Source: Deltaproteobacteria bacterium (GTDB taxonomy: Bacteria; Desulfobacterota; Desulfarculia; Desulfarculales; Desulfarculaceae). From it: a DNA stretch of 10,426 nt. The stretch spans positions 1 to 10,426 of the forward strand of contig JAKAGJ010000022.1 in NCBI GenBank assembly GCA_021815655.1, in the 5' to 3' direction. The notes beneath the pieces are model-generated. The model was not told the DNA's origin, searched no databases, and saw nothing but the letters and a program-made list of their open reading frames with translations. Within the stretch, counting starts at the first letter, position 1. The number at the start of each line of letters is the position of its first letter. The position numbers and the translations under genes were made by a program. Shown one piece after another: positions 1 to 7,568 of this stretch.

Positions 1-282
<282 letters not shown>

Positions 283-367
283 GCGCCGCCACCCGTACCC
301 GCTGCATTCAGCGGCCGCCATGGAGTCATCACGCGTGCTCTATCTTGCCCGCTATTTTGGCTACACC

Positions 368-456
368 TCGGACTCTCCCTGGCAGTGTCCGACTCCGCGG
401 CATTGTCTCCCGTGTCCTGACCTAGTGCCCCATGGAGTCTGATCGCGGTCGGACAC
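368..456 (+). other. Overlapping inverted repeats in the prpE leader region
   Basis: The 270-base stretch between mdh and prpE (283-552) holds no supported gene. It contains GTGTCCGAC at 385-393 and its exact complement GTCGGACAC at 448-456, a 9-bp inverted repeat around a 54-base loop. A competing 6-bp pairing joins TCGGAC at 368-373 to GTCCGA at 387-392. The two pairings share bases 387-392 and so exclude each other. A 10-base direct repeat, CCATGGAGTC, occurs at 318-327 and 430-439. The repeats are read directly from sequence. A role as a leader-RNA switch or protein-binding region for prpE is only inferred, and short repeats of this size can occur by chance in GC-rich DNA. I see no convincing -35/-10 promoter here. 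Confidence 0.25.
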
Positions 457-477
457 CAGGCGTTTGAATGAAAAGAC

Positions 478-502
478 GCCCCCGGCCGGCGCGGCCGGGG
501 GC
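478..502. terminator. Strong GC hairpin between mdh and prpE, possible terminator
   Basis: A perfect 10-bp stem (GCCCCCGGCC at 478-487 with GGCCGGGGGC at 493-502) closes a 5-base loop. On the + strand it is preceded by AAAA but followed by TGCCACTAG, with no U-tract. On the - strand the tail reads GTCTTTT, which is more terminator-like. It could end mdh transcription weakly, block antisense transcription, or be a stem in the prpE leader 36 bases upstream of the prpE ribosome binding site. The hairpin is certain; its role is not. Confidence 0.45.
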
Positions 503-538
503 TGCCACTAGCTTTAGCGTGGATGGTTTTCTTTCAAA

Positions 539-544
539 AAGGAG
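539..544 (+). promoter_or_regulatory. Ribosome binding site deciding the prpE start
   Basis: AAGGAG lies 8 bases before the ATG at 553, with a second GGGAGG right next to the start. The in-frame ATG at 523 has no purine-rich site before it and would add ten residues not typical of the family, so 553 is preferred. Confidence 0.75.
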
Positions 545-552
545 CAGGGAGG

Positions 553-2454
553 ATGGGCAAATACCAAGAGGTGTTCAACCGCAGCGTGCAGGACCCGGCG
601 GGGTTCTGGGGCGAGGCTGCCGAATCGATCAGCTGGTACAAAAAATGGGACAAGGTCCTGGATGACAGCAACGCGCCCTTCTACAAGTGGTTCGTGGGCG
701 GTGAGCTCAACACCTGCTACAACGCCCTGGACCGTCACGTCGAGGGTGGCCGCGCCGACCAGGTGGCGGTGATCTACGACAGCCCGGTGACTGACACCGT
801 CCAGCGATTTACCTACCGCGAGTTTCTGGAGCAGGTCAAGCTGGTAGCCGGCGCCCTCAAGGGCATGGGCGTGAGCAAGGGCGACACCGTGGTCATCTAC
901 ATGCCCATGGTGCCTCAGGCCCTGATGGCCATGCTGGCCTGCGCCCGCCTGGGCGCCATCCACTCCGTGGTCTTCGGCGGCTTCGCGCCCAAGGAACTGG
1001 CGATACGCATCGACGACGCCAAGCCCAAGGTGATGATCAGCGCCTCCTGCGGCATCGAGGGCAAGAAGGTCATAGCCTACAAGCCGCTCTTGGACAAGGC
1101 CATCGAGCTTTCCAGCCACAAGCCCCAGAACTGCCTGATCTTCGCCCGCCCGCAGGTTCAGGCCGATCTCATCGCCGGCCGCGACCTGGATTGGGAGCAG
1201 GCGGTCAAGGCCGCCACGCCGGCCGATTGCGTACCGGTCAAGGCCACCGATCCCCTGTACATCCTCTATACCTCCGGCACCACCGGCATGCCCAAGGGCA
1301 TCGTGCGCGACAACGGCGGTCATGCCGTGGCCCTGCACTGGTCCATGAAAAACATCTATGACGTGGCCCCCGGCGACGTCTACTGGGCCGCCTCCGACGT
1401 GGGCTGGGTGGTGGGCCACTCCTACATCGTCTACGCGCCCCTGATCTACGGCGCCACCACCATCGTCTACGAGGGCAAGCCCGTGGGCACTCCCGACCCC
1501 GGCGCCTTCTGGCGGGTCATCAGCCAGCACGGCGTCAAGGTGCTCTTCACGGCACCCACGGCCTTCCGGGCCATCAAGCGCGAGGACAGCAAGGGCGAGT
1601 ACCTGCAAAAATACGACATCAGCAACTTCAAATACCTGTTCCTGGCCGGCGAGCGCACCGACCCCGACACCTATCACTGGGCCGTGGACCTTTTGAAGCG
1701 GCCGGTGATCGACCACTGGTGGCAGACCGAAACCGGCTGGGCCATCGCCGGCAACTGCCTGGGCATCGAGCACCTGCCGGTCAAGGCCGGCTCGCCCACC
1801 AAGGCCGTGCCTGGTTACGACGTGCGCATCCTGGGCGGCGACGGCCAGGAGGTTCCCCGCGGCAATCCCGGCGTGGTGACGGTGAAGTTGCCCCTGCCTC
1901 CCGGCACCCTGCCCACCCTGTGGAACGCCGATGAGCGCTACCTGCAAAGTTACACCAAGGTTTATCCCGGGTTCTACTTCACCGGCGACGAAGGCTTCAT
2001 GGACACGGACAGCTACGTGTACATCATGGGGCGCGTGGACGACGTGATAAACGTGGCCGGCCACCGTCTGAGCACGGGCGCCATGGAGGAGGTTATCGCC
2101 CAGCACCCTGACGTGGCCGAGTGCGCGGTGATCGGCGCGGCGGACGATTTCAAGGGCCAGCTGCCCGTGGGCTTCGTGGTGCTCAAGGCCGGCGTGGAGC
2201 GCGCGCCTGAGGACATCAAGAAGGAACTGGTGCAGATGGTTCGCGAGCAGATCGGCGCCGTGGCCAGCTTCAAGGAAGCCACCATCGTGCCTCGGCTGCC
2301 CAAGACCCGCTCCGGCAAGATCCTGCGCGGCACCATGCGCAAAATCGCTGACTCGGCCGCCTACACCGTGCCCTCCACCATCGACGACCCCACTAGCCTG
2401 GACGAGATCAAGACTGCCCTGCTGAACATCGGCTACGCCAAGCCCCAGCAGTAG
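553..2454 (+). CDS. prpE: Propionyl-CoA synthetase (PrpE/ACSS3-type AMP-forming ligase)
   Basis: Cytoplasmic AMP-forming acyl-CoA synthetase that activates propionate (and probably acetate) with ATP and CoA. It has 633 residues from the ATG at 553, normal for the family. Domains in order: the N-terminal acetyl-CoA-synthetase cap (about 1-60, with FWGEAAESISWYKKWDKV); the AMP-binding core with P-loop YTSGTTGMPK (239-248); the PrpE-like block SDVGWVVGHSYIVYAP (281-296) and EGKPVGTPDPGAFW (307-320); A5 motif DHWWQTETGW (387-396); GDE (478-480); hinge GRVDDVINVAGHRLS (493-507); and the C-terminal domain with catalytic Lys589 in PKTRSGKILRG. Lys589 is the residue that Pat-type acetyltransferases modify in this family. 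The RDNGG and EGKPVGTPD blocks point to PrpE rather than Acs; substrate range is inferred. It follows mdh in the same direction, consistent with propionate metabolism through methylmalonyl-CoA, and is followed by its own terminator. Confidence 0.9.
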   Translation: MGKYQEVFNRSVQDPAGFWGEAAESISWYKKWDKVLDDSNAPFYKWFVGGELNTCYNALDRHVEGGRADQVAVIYDSPVTDTVQRFTYREFLEQVKLVAGALKGMGVSKGDTVVIYMPMVPQALMAMLACARLGAIHSVVFGGFAPKELAIRIDDAKPKVMISASCGIEGKKVIAYKPLLDKAIELSSHKPQNCLIFARPQVQADLIAGRDLDWEQAVKAATPADCVPVKATDPLYILYTSGTTGMPKGIVRDNGGHAVALHWSMKNIYDVAPGDVYWAASDVGWVVGHSYIVYAPLIYGATTIVYEGKPVGTPDPGAFWRVISQHGVKVLFTAPTAFRAIKREDSKGEYLQKYDISNFKYLFLAGERTDPDTYHWAVDLLKRPVIDHWWQTETGWAIAGNCLGIEHLPVKAGSPTKAVPGYDVRILGGDGQEVPRGNPGVVTVKLPLPPGTLPTLWNADERYLQSYTKVYPGFYFTGDEGFMDTDSYVYIMGRVDDVINVAGHRLSTGAMEEVIAQHPDVAECAVIGAADDFKGQLPVGFVVLKAGVERAPEDIKKELVQMVREQIGAVASFKEATIVPRLPKTRSGKILRGTMRKIADSAAYTVPSTIDDPTSLDEIKTALLNIGYAKPQQ

Positions 2455-2475
2455 CCTCCCAAGTCCTGACCCTAC

Positions 2476-2513
2476 CCGCGCGCCCGGTGACCAGCCGGGC
2501 GCGCGGTCTTTTT
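2476..2513 (+). terminator. Rho-independent terminator of prpE
   Basis: A perfect 12-bp stem (CCGCGCGCCCGG at 2476-2487 with CCGGGCGCGCGG at 2495-2506) has a 7-base loop and is followed by TCTTTTT. It begins 21 bases after the prpE stop, so it separates prpE from the membrane-protein gene downstream. Confidence 0.92.
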
Positions 2514-2609
2514 GGGGTGGCCCAAGGCCGGCCTGGTTTTGCGTTGACCCCCGCCGGGGCATGAGGCAACTTACAGAAATCACCCACGGGTCCAGTCAGG
2601 CAGGAGCCC

Positions 2610-5261
2610 ATGCGCCTATTCGCCCCTCCACATAGCCACCCCGCCAGCGGGCGGCGTTTGGCCTTGCTGGCGGCCCTGCTGCTGGCGGTTTATCTGGGGG
2701 CCTGGCCCTTGGTATGGCATCTGGTGGTGGCGCCCAACGCTTCGGCCGGCCTGCGCGGCCTGCGCGCCGAGTTGCGCGCCCTGCCCAGCCAGGGAGGGCG
2801 CCCTCTGCGAAACCTGCTGGCGGGGCCCCAAGACCTTCGCTTGGAGGAACCCGGCGTCACGGCCCAGGCCCGGGCCGTATGGCAGGTGCCGGAAACTGGA
2901 CTTTACGGCCTGCGGGTGGAGGCCGACGATTTCGCCCGCCTCTATCTGGACCGGCGCCTGCTCATCGACCAGCCCGAGAGGGAGACCAGCCTCAACCAGG
3001 GACAGGCTGAAGTCTTTCTAGAGGCTGGCCCTCATTTTCTGCGTATCGACCTGACCAACCTGACGGGGCAGGGCTGGCTGCGCCTGCTGGCGCGGCCGCC
3101 CCAGGCCAAAGCGTGGCAAGACCTGCCCCGGCAGCAGCTGCGCCCAGTGGAGCTGGGCAACCTGGACTTTTGGCTGGGGCTGGTGGACTGGCTGGAGGGC
3201 CTGTGTCTATGGGGCCTCCTGGGATCGCTCCTGGCCTGGCCACTGTTGGGCCTTGCCGGTGGCTGGCTGCGGGGGATGGCGTTGATCTTCCTGGCCCTGC
3301 CCATGGTGCTGGCCGTGGCTCGCGGCTGGCCGCCGGCCCTTAGCCTGCCATATCTCAGTACCTACAGCCCGGACTTGCGCTTTCAGGTGCTGGGGCTTCT
3401 TACCTATGCCCTGTTCATTGGCGTGGCGGTGTGCCTGTCGGTGGATACCTGGCGCCGGCGCCTGTGCTGGGGCGCCCTGTTAGTGGGCCTGGTGGCCACG
3501 CGTGTTTACGCCTGGCCCTATTCCATTTATTGCGGCCTGCACCCCGACTGGACTTCCTTCGCCGGCTTCCATGACAAATTCCAGGACCTGTTCCTGCGCC
3601 ATCACCTGAACCACCAGGCCGGGTTGGGCGATATTGTGGCCTATCTGCACGACGTGGCGGCCAATCTCTACGTGGGCTATCCCTCGGGTTGCTTCAGCTT
3701 CCCGGCCCTGCTCATGGGCGCTGGAGCCATGGCCGCCCAGGCCGCGTTGACATCCACCGGCGCGCCAGAGCGCTTTGCCGTGCTGGGGCACCTGCTGGGG
3801 CCGGCCTTCAATCTGGCCTATGCCCTGCTGCTGGCGTGCCTGGGCCGGCGTTATCTTTGGCCGGCGGGTTCCCAGGCCTGGTCTTGGGGCCTGGTGCTTT
3901 TGCTGGCCCTGCTGCCCACCCACATCTATCTGGGCGCCAACATCACCTACAATCTGCTGGCCGACGCCCTGCACCTGGCCCTGCTGCTCACGGGGCTCTG
4001 GCTCATGGAAGGCTGGCAGGGCCTCCTGGCCACCGGCACAGGCGTGGAAAAGCCGGATGGCTGGCAATCCCTGCGGCCGCAGGTGCGTCGCGGCCTGATA
4101 TTGAGCCTGTTGCTGGGCTTGTGCCTGGCCACCAAGATAGTCTTTCTGCCGGCCTTGCTGATGCTGCTGGTATATGCGGGCCTTTTGCTGTGGCGTCACC
4201 GCCAGGCCCGCCACAGCCTGATCTGGAAAGCCTTGCCTCTGTTGCTGCTGGCGGCGCTGGCCGGCGGGGGCCTGGTCTACGGCCTCATCATTCTGCGCAA
4301 CGTGCTCAACGTGCCCGGCTTCTGGCGGCAGCTCATGTCCATGACCGGCGACAATACCAGTCTGTCCCTGACCAGGGCGGGGCTGGGGGAGTGCTTGAGG
4401 ATTTTCTTCCAGGACCTGCTCTTGCCCAACCTGGGCCATGCCGGCACCCTGGCCGGCAGCCTGGGCCTGGCGCTCCTGGGCTGGCGCGCCCTGCGCGGGC
4501 GCGACCTTCCGCTGGCCATGGTCTTTCTGTGGGCGCTGCTCACGGTGGCCATGAACCTGCTCTCCTGGTCCATGCTCCTGATGTTCAACGCCATGCCCCG
4601 TTCGTCCATGCTCATGGGTTTATGGCTGGCCCTGGGCCTGTATTTTGTCAAAAGCCTGGGAGACTCGATAGCGGCCCGCTGGGGCGCACGAGGCCAAAAC
4701 CTACTAAGGGCGGGCCTGATCTTGGCCCTGGGCCTGGAGCTGACCCTGGCCGGCCTGAGCTTGCTGGTGATGTATGGCGCCGGCTCACCGCGCTGGCGGA
4801 CCGAACAATTTCTGCGCACCCTGGCAAGCGGCGACAAATCCGTGGCCGCCGTGATGTACCTTACCCACGGCGATGACCCCAACACCGCCCTGGGACGCCT
4901 GGTTCCTTTCCATGATCTGCGATCCCACCTGCACGGGCTCGGCGACCCGGCGCGGCGGCAACGCCTCGTCGCCCAGGCCGGCGCTGACTACTGGTTGCTC
5001 ACCAGCTACGAGGCCTACTTTTTGCGCAACCATGAGGCCGATGCCCAGGCCCTGCGCCAAGAACTGGCCCAGACCGGTTACGTTCCGCAACGGCGTATGG
5101 AATCGCGGCCCTTCCCGGGACATCCCCGTCTGCAAGGTGTCTACCGGCATTTCCTGGAGCCCTTGCTGGCCGGACCCCGCCAGGGCGGCTTGCAAGAGCC
5201 GCTCTACGTGGAGGTCTATGCCCGGCAACCCGGGCATTACGCTTTTCCAGAAGCCAGATGA
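2610..5261 (+). CDS. Polytopic membrane protein with PA14-like domain, probable GT-C glycosyltransferase
   Basis: An 883-residue inner-membrane protein whose exact function I do not recognise. An Arg-containing N-terminus and a hydrophobic helix (16-40) lead into a soluble segment (about 41-185). Residues 95-160 of that segment look like a PA14 domain: GLYGLRVEADDFARLYLD, then RRLLID, then a later FLEAGPHFLRIDL strand. PA14 domains often bind glycans. Next come roughly 12-14 hydrophobic helices (about 187-215, 220-240, 258-280, 284-303, 387-411, 423-440, 446-466, 494-528, 540-562, 634-660, 662-682, 698-722). A loop at 305-370 holds HPDW (311-314), Asp322 and Asp326, where GT-C enzymes keep catalytic acids. 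A soluble tail (about 725-883) ends the protein. The likely role is transfer of a lipid-phosphate-linked sugar in the periplasm, an inference from topology. The start has AGGAG only 3 bases upstream, which is short. It is monocistronic, between the prpE terminator and a convergent operon. Confidence 0.6.
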   Translation: MRLFAPPHSHPASGRRLALLAALLLAVYLGAWPLVWHLVVAPNASAGLRGLRAELRALPSQGGRPLRNLLAGPQDLRLEEPGVTAQARAVWQVPETGLYGLRVEADDFARLYLDRRLLIDQPERETSLNQGQAEVFLEAGPHFLRIDLTNLTGQGWLRLLARPPQAKAWQDLPRQQLRPVELGNLDFWLGLVDWLEGLCLWGLLGSLLAWPLLGLAGGWLRGMALIFLALPMVLAVARGWPPALSLPYLSTYSPDLRFQVLGLLTYALFIGVAVCLSVDTWRRRLCWGALLVGLVATRVYAWPYSIYCGLHPDWTSFAGFHDKFQDLFLRHHLNHQAGLGDIVAYLHDVAANLYVGYPSGCFSFPALLMGAGAMAAQAALTSTGAPERFAVLGHLLGPAFNLAYALLLACLGRRYLWPAGSQAWSWGLVLLLALLPTHIYLGANITYNLLADALHLALLLTGLWLMEGWQGLLATGTGVEKPDGWQSLRPQVRRGLILSLLLGLCLATKIVFLPALLMLLVYAGLLLWRHRQARHSLIWKALPLLLLAALAGGGLVYGLIILRNVLNVPGFWRQLMSMTGDNTSLSLTRAGLGECLRIFFQDLLLPNLGHAGTLAGSLGLALLGWRALRGRDLPLAMVFLWALLTVAMNLLSWSMLLMFNAMPRSSMLMGLWLALGLYFVKSLGDSIAARWGARGQNLLRAGLILALGLELTLAGLSLLVMYGAGSPRWRTEQFLRTLASGDKSVAAVMYLTHGDDPNTALGRLVPFHDLRSHLHGLGDPARRQRLVAQAGADYWLLTSYEAYFLRNHEADAQALRQELAQTGYVPQRRMESRPFPGHPRLQGVYRHFLEPLLAGPRQGGLQEPLYVEVYARQPGHYAFPEAR

Positions 5262-5280
5262 AAACGGCGGGGCGCGGTTT

Positions 5281-5745
5281 TTACTTGCCGGCCAGGCGGC
5301 GGGTGAGCAGGCGGTCCAGGGACGAGGCGAAGCGGTCCTTGTCCTTGCGTGAAAAGGGCGCCGGCCCGCCCAGGTCCTGGCCGGTCTCGCGCAGGGCCAT
5401 GGCGAAGTCGCGGTAGGACAGGCGCTCGCGCACGTTCTCCTCGGTGTAGAGCTCACCGCGGGGATTGAGGGCCACGGCGCCCTTTCCCACCACCAGAGCG
5501 GCCAGGGGCAGGTCGGCGGTTATCACCACATCGGCGGGGTCCACCTGCTCCACGATGTGGCGGTCGGCGCTGTCCAGGTCCCGGGGCACCACCACGCTGG
5601 ATACCAGCGGCGAGCGCTCACGGGCCAGGGGCCGGTCGGCCACCATCACCACCGGGATACGCAGGCGTTCCGAGGCCCTCAGCACCAGCTCCTTCACCGG
5701 GCGGGGGCAGCCGTCGGCGTCGATCCAAATTTTGAGGCTGGTCAT
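5281..5745 (-). CDS. yaiI: YaiI/YqxD family protein (DUF188/UPF0178), PIN-like fold
   Basis: A 154-residue cytoplasmic protein of the UPF0178 family; its biochemical function is not established. The family is usually placed among PIN-like, NYN-type putative nucleases. Family hallmarks seen are the N-terminal IWIDADGCPRPVKE (6-19) with Asp9 and Asp11, DSADRHIVE with Asp61, DVVITADLPLA (72-82) with Asp78, then GAVALNPRGELYTEENV, and the C-terminal PAPFSRKDKDRFASSLDRLL. The Asp residues could form an acidic metal site. Length is normal. The frame stays open far upstream, but only as an out-of-frame shadow of etfA; the ATG at 5745 starts exactly where homology starts. It overlaps the etfA stop in an ATGA tetranucleotide and has no clear Shine-Dalgarno, which suggests translational coupling. 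The unit with acd-etfBA is unexpected, since no link to flavoproteins is known to me. Its stop lies 19 bases from that of the convergent membrane-protein gene. Confidence 0.9.
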   Translation of the reverse strand: MTSLKIWIDADGCPRPVKELVLRASERLRIPVVMVADRPLARERSPLVSSVVVPRDLDSADRHIVEQVDPADVVITADLPLAALVVGKGAVALNPRGELYTEENVRERLSYRDFAMALRETGQDLGGPAPFSRKDKDRFASSLDRLLTRRLAGK

Positions 5746-6743
5746 GATCTCAGGCGCTTTTTCAGTTCGCGGATCAGGGCCAGGCAGGTCTGGTTGGCGT
5801 CGGCCACCAGCCCCACGTCGGCCATCTGCATCATCACCGCGCCGGGGTTCTTGTTCACCGCCACGATGAAGGGCGCGCCGCTGATGCCGGCGGTGTGCTG
5901 GATGGCCCCCGAGACCCCGAAGGAAAAGAGCACCTGGGGCTTGATCTGGCGGCCGGCTTGTCCCACCAGGGTGCCCTCCTCGCTCCAGCGGGCGTAGACC
6001 GCCGGCCGGGTGGCCGCCACCTGCCCGCCCAAGAGCCGGGCCAGTTCCTGGAGGTTGCGGAATTTTTTCTTGCTGGCCATGCCGCGCCCGCCGCAGACCA
6101 CCACCGGCGCGTTCTCCAGGGCCTGCTCGCGGGGAGGCAAGCGCTCGGATTTCAGCAGGCGCACCCGCTCCGGCTTGAGCCCCGCCGGCAGGGGCAGCCA
6201 CTCCACGGGGGCCTGGCGCTCATAGTCGTGGGGCAGCTCCTGGAAGGTGCCGGGGCGCACCGTGGCCATCTGGGGGAAGTGCCGGGGGATGACGATCTCG
6301 GCCAGCAGGTTGCCGCCGAAACCGGGGGCCGTCTGCACCAGCAGCCCTTGGTCGTTGACGGCCAGCTCCACGCAGTCGGCGGTCAGCCCGGTGTGCAGGC
6401 GCTTGGCCGCCCGCGCCGCCAACTCGCGGCCAAAGCTGGTGGCCCCCACCAGGATCACCCGGGGTTGGCGCGCCAAGGCCAGGTCCACCAGAAGGCGGGT
6501 GTAGGTCTCGCTCTGGTAGGCCCGCAGGCAGGGGTGGTCCAGGGCCAGCACCCGGTCGGCGCCGTGGGCCACGTACTCCTCCACCCATTGCCCCAACTCG
6601 TGCCCCAGGACCAGCACGCACAGCTCGCCGCCCAGGGCGGCGGCCAGCTCGCGGCCCCGGGCCAGCAGTTGCAGGGTCACGCGGTTCTGAAAATAGTTGC
6701 GGTAGTCCCCGAAGACCCAGACGTCGCGGCCGGCCTTATCCAT
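5742..6743 (-). CDS. etfA: Electron transfer flavoprotein, alpha subunit
   Basis: Alpha subunit of ETF, which binds FAD and carries electrons between acyl-CoA dehydrogenase and a further redox partner. At 333 residues it is standard length. The N-terminal alpha/beta domain (1-about 190) includes VWVFGDYRN and ILVGATSFGREL (97-108). The C-terminal FAD domain (about 212-333) shows VVVCGGRGM, TRPAVY (245-250), GQAGRQIKP (261-269), GVSGAIQHTAGI (276-287) and NKNPGAVMMQMADVGLVAD (297-315). Deviations: the family usually has a VDxGW-like stretch where this protein has VYARW, and NKDP plus API-F where it has NKNP and AVMM. The flavin-contacting Ser-Gly-Ala-Ile-Gln-His core is intact, so it is probably functional. 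The ATG at 6743 overlaps the end of etfB by 8 bases and has GAGGA 8 bases upstream. Whether the complex is a simple carrier or electron-bifurcating cannot be decided from the sequence alone. Confidence 0.93.
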   Translation of the reverse strand: MDKAGRDVWVFGDYRNYFQNRVTLQLLARGRELAAALGGELCVLVLGHELGQWVEEYVAHGADRVLALDHPCLRAYQSETYTRLLVDLALARQPRVILVGATSFGRELAARAAKRLHTGLTADCVELAVNDQGLLVQTAPGFGGNLLAEIVIPRHFPQMATVRPGTFQELPHDYERQAPVEWLPLPAGLKPERVRLLKSERLPPREQALENAPVVVCGGRGMASKKKFRNLQELARLLGGQVAATRPAVYARWSEEGTLVGQAGRQIKPQVLFSFGVSGAIQHTAGISGAPFIVAVNKNPGAVMMQMADVGLVADANQTCLALIRELKKRLRS

Positions 6744-7566
6744 GCCCTTCTTCCTCGCTGGCCAGATCCTGGCCGATGAGCCCGCCCAGGCGGTCGCCGT
6801 AGCGCTCCAGTAGCTCCTGCACGCTCTTTTTCACGGCGCCCGTGAGCAGCACGCCCTTCTTCTGGGCCGCCGGCGAATACACCCTGAGCATGCGCCCGGC
6901 CGAGCCCTTTTCGCCCACCAGTTCCAGGTCGGCGCCAATGGCCAAGGCGTCCAGCATGCGCACCGCTCCTTGGGCGAAGGCCCGCTCCAGGCCGCCCAGG
7001 GGCGTCTCGCGAGGGGTGAACTCCTGGGTGGTGATGGTCAACAGGGCCGGCAGGTCCAGCTCCAGGGTTTCCAGGAAGCCGTCGCTCACCCGGCGCACGG
7101 TCAACGTGCGCCCAGCCAGTTGCAGGTGTTCCACGTTGAAGGCGGCCGGCAGGTCCAACTCCTCGGCCAGCTGGGGCCCCACCTGGCCGGTCTCGCTGTC
7201 GGTGGTGTGGCAGCCCAGGAGCGCCAGGTCGAAGTCCGGTGTCACGGCCTGGATGGCCCGGGCCAGGGTATAGGAGGTGGCCAGGGTGTCGGCACCGGCC
7301 AGGCGAGGGTCGCACAGGAGCACCGCCTGGTCGGCGCCCAGGGCCAGGGCCTCGTAGAGCACCTCCTGGGCCTCGGGCGGACCCATGCTCAAGACCGTGA
7401 GCCGTCCGCCCTGGGCCTGTTTGAGCCGCAGGCCCGCCTCCAGGGCGTGCTTGCAGGCCGGGTTCATCATGCCCTCGGCCTGGCCGCGCTTCAGGCGGCC
7501 GGTCTTGGAATCCCAGGGCAGCTCGCTGACCATGGGCACCTGTTTGAGGCAGACCACTATGTTCAT
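6736..7566 (-). CDS. etfB: Electron transfer flavoprotein, beta subunit
   Basis: Beta subunit of ETF, which pairs with EtfA to accept electrons from the acyl-CoA dehydrogenase encoded just upstream. It has 276 residues, slightly longer than the usual 250-265. Visible family features are the N-terminal MNIVVCLKQVP; NPACKHALEAGLRLK (35-49), the NPxx segment; VLSMGPPEAQE (58-68); ALGADQAVLLCDPRLAGADTLATSYTLA (two motifs over 75-102); GCHTTDSETGQVGPQLAE (118-135), the nucleotide-binding loop; and LPALLTITTQEFTPRETPL (172-190). The NPAC segment resembles NPFC of mitochondrial-type ETF more than the NPxD of many bifurcating ETFs. That leans towards a plain electron carrier, though GADTLATSYTLA and the GQVGP loop also occur in other bacterial groups. 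The ATG lies 2 bases after the acd stop, with GGAGG 11 bases upstream inside acd. The acidic C-terminus (SEEEGHG) overlaps the etfA start. Confidence 0.93.
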   Translation of the reverse strand: MNIVVCLKQVPMVSELPWDSKTGRLKRGQAEGMMNPACKHALEAGLRLKQAQGGRLTVLSMGPPEAQEVLYEALALGADQAVLLCDPRLAGADTLATSYTLARAIQAVTPDFDLALLGCHTTDSETGQVGPQLAEELDLPAAFNVEHLQLAGRTLTVRRVSDGFLETLELDLPALLTITTQEFTPRETPLGGLERAFAQGAVRMLDALAIGADLELVGEKGSAGRMLRVYSPAAQKKGVLLTGAVKKSVQELLERYGDRLGGLIGQDLASEEEGHG

Positions 7567-7568
7567 GG

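Noticed and set aside
341..358. AT-richer patch with TATTTT in the prpE leader as a promoter
   Set aside because: No -35-like hexamer at a proper distance (the base group at 330-335 is CACGCG).
523..552. Upstream ATG that would lengthen PrpE by ten residues
   Set aside because: No Shine-Dalgarno before it, whereas the ATG at 553 has AAGGAG at 8-base spacing and gives the usual PrpE N-terminus.
2544..2573. Possible promoter of the membrane-protein gene (TTGACC at 2544-2549)
   Set aside because: The -35 match is good but no acceptable -10 sits 16-18 bases downstream (best is CAACTT), so I do not call it.
514..2583. 689-codon open frame antisense to prpE
   Set aside because: It lies fully opposite a clear PrpE gene. 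Its product is rich in Gly, His, Val and Ala with no domain pattern, as expected of a mirror frame in GC-rich DNA; no supported start site.
3480..4439. 319-codon antisense frame within the membrane-protein gene
   Set aside because: Gln- and Gly-rich low-complexity product that mirrors Leu/Ala/Gly codons of the + strand; no recognisable motif.
5746..6201. Longer in-frame start for the YaiI-family gene
   Set aside because: The added 150 or so residues are an out-of-frame reading of etfA, repetitive in Gly/Arg/Ala, with no homology; the ATG at 5745 matches the family start.
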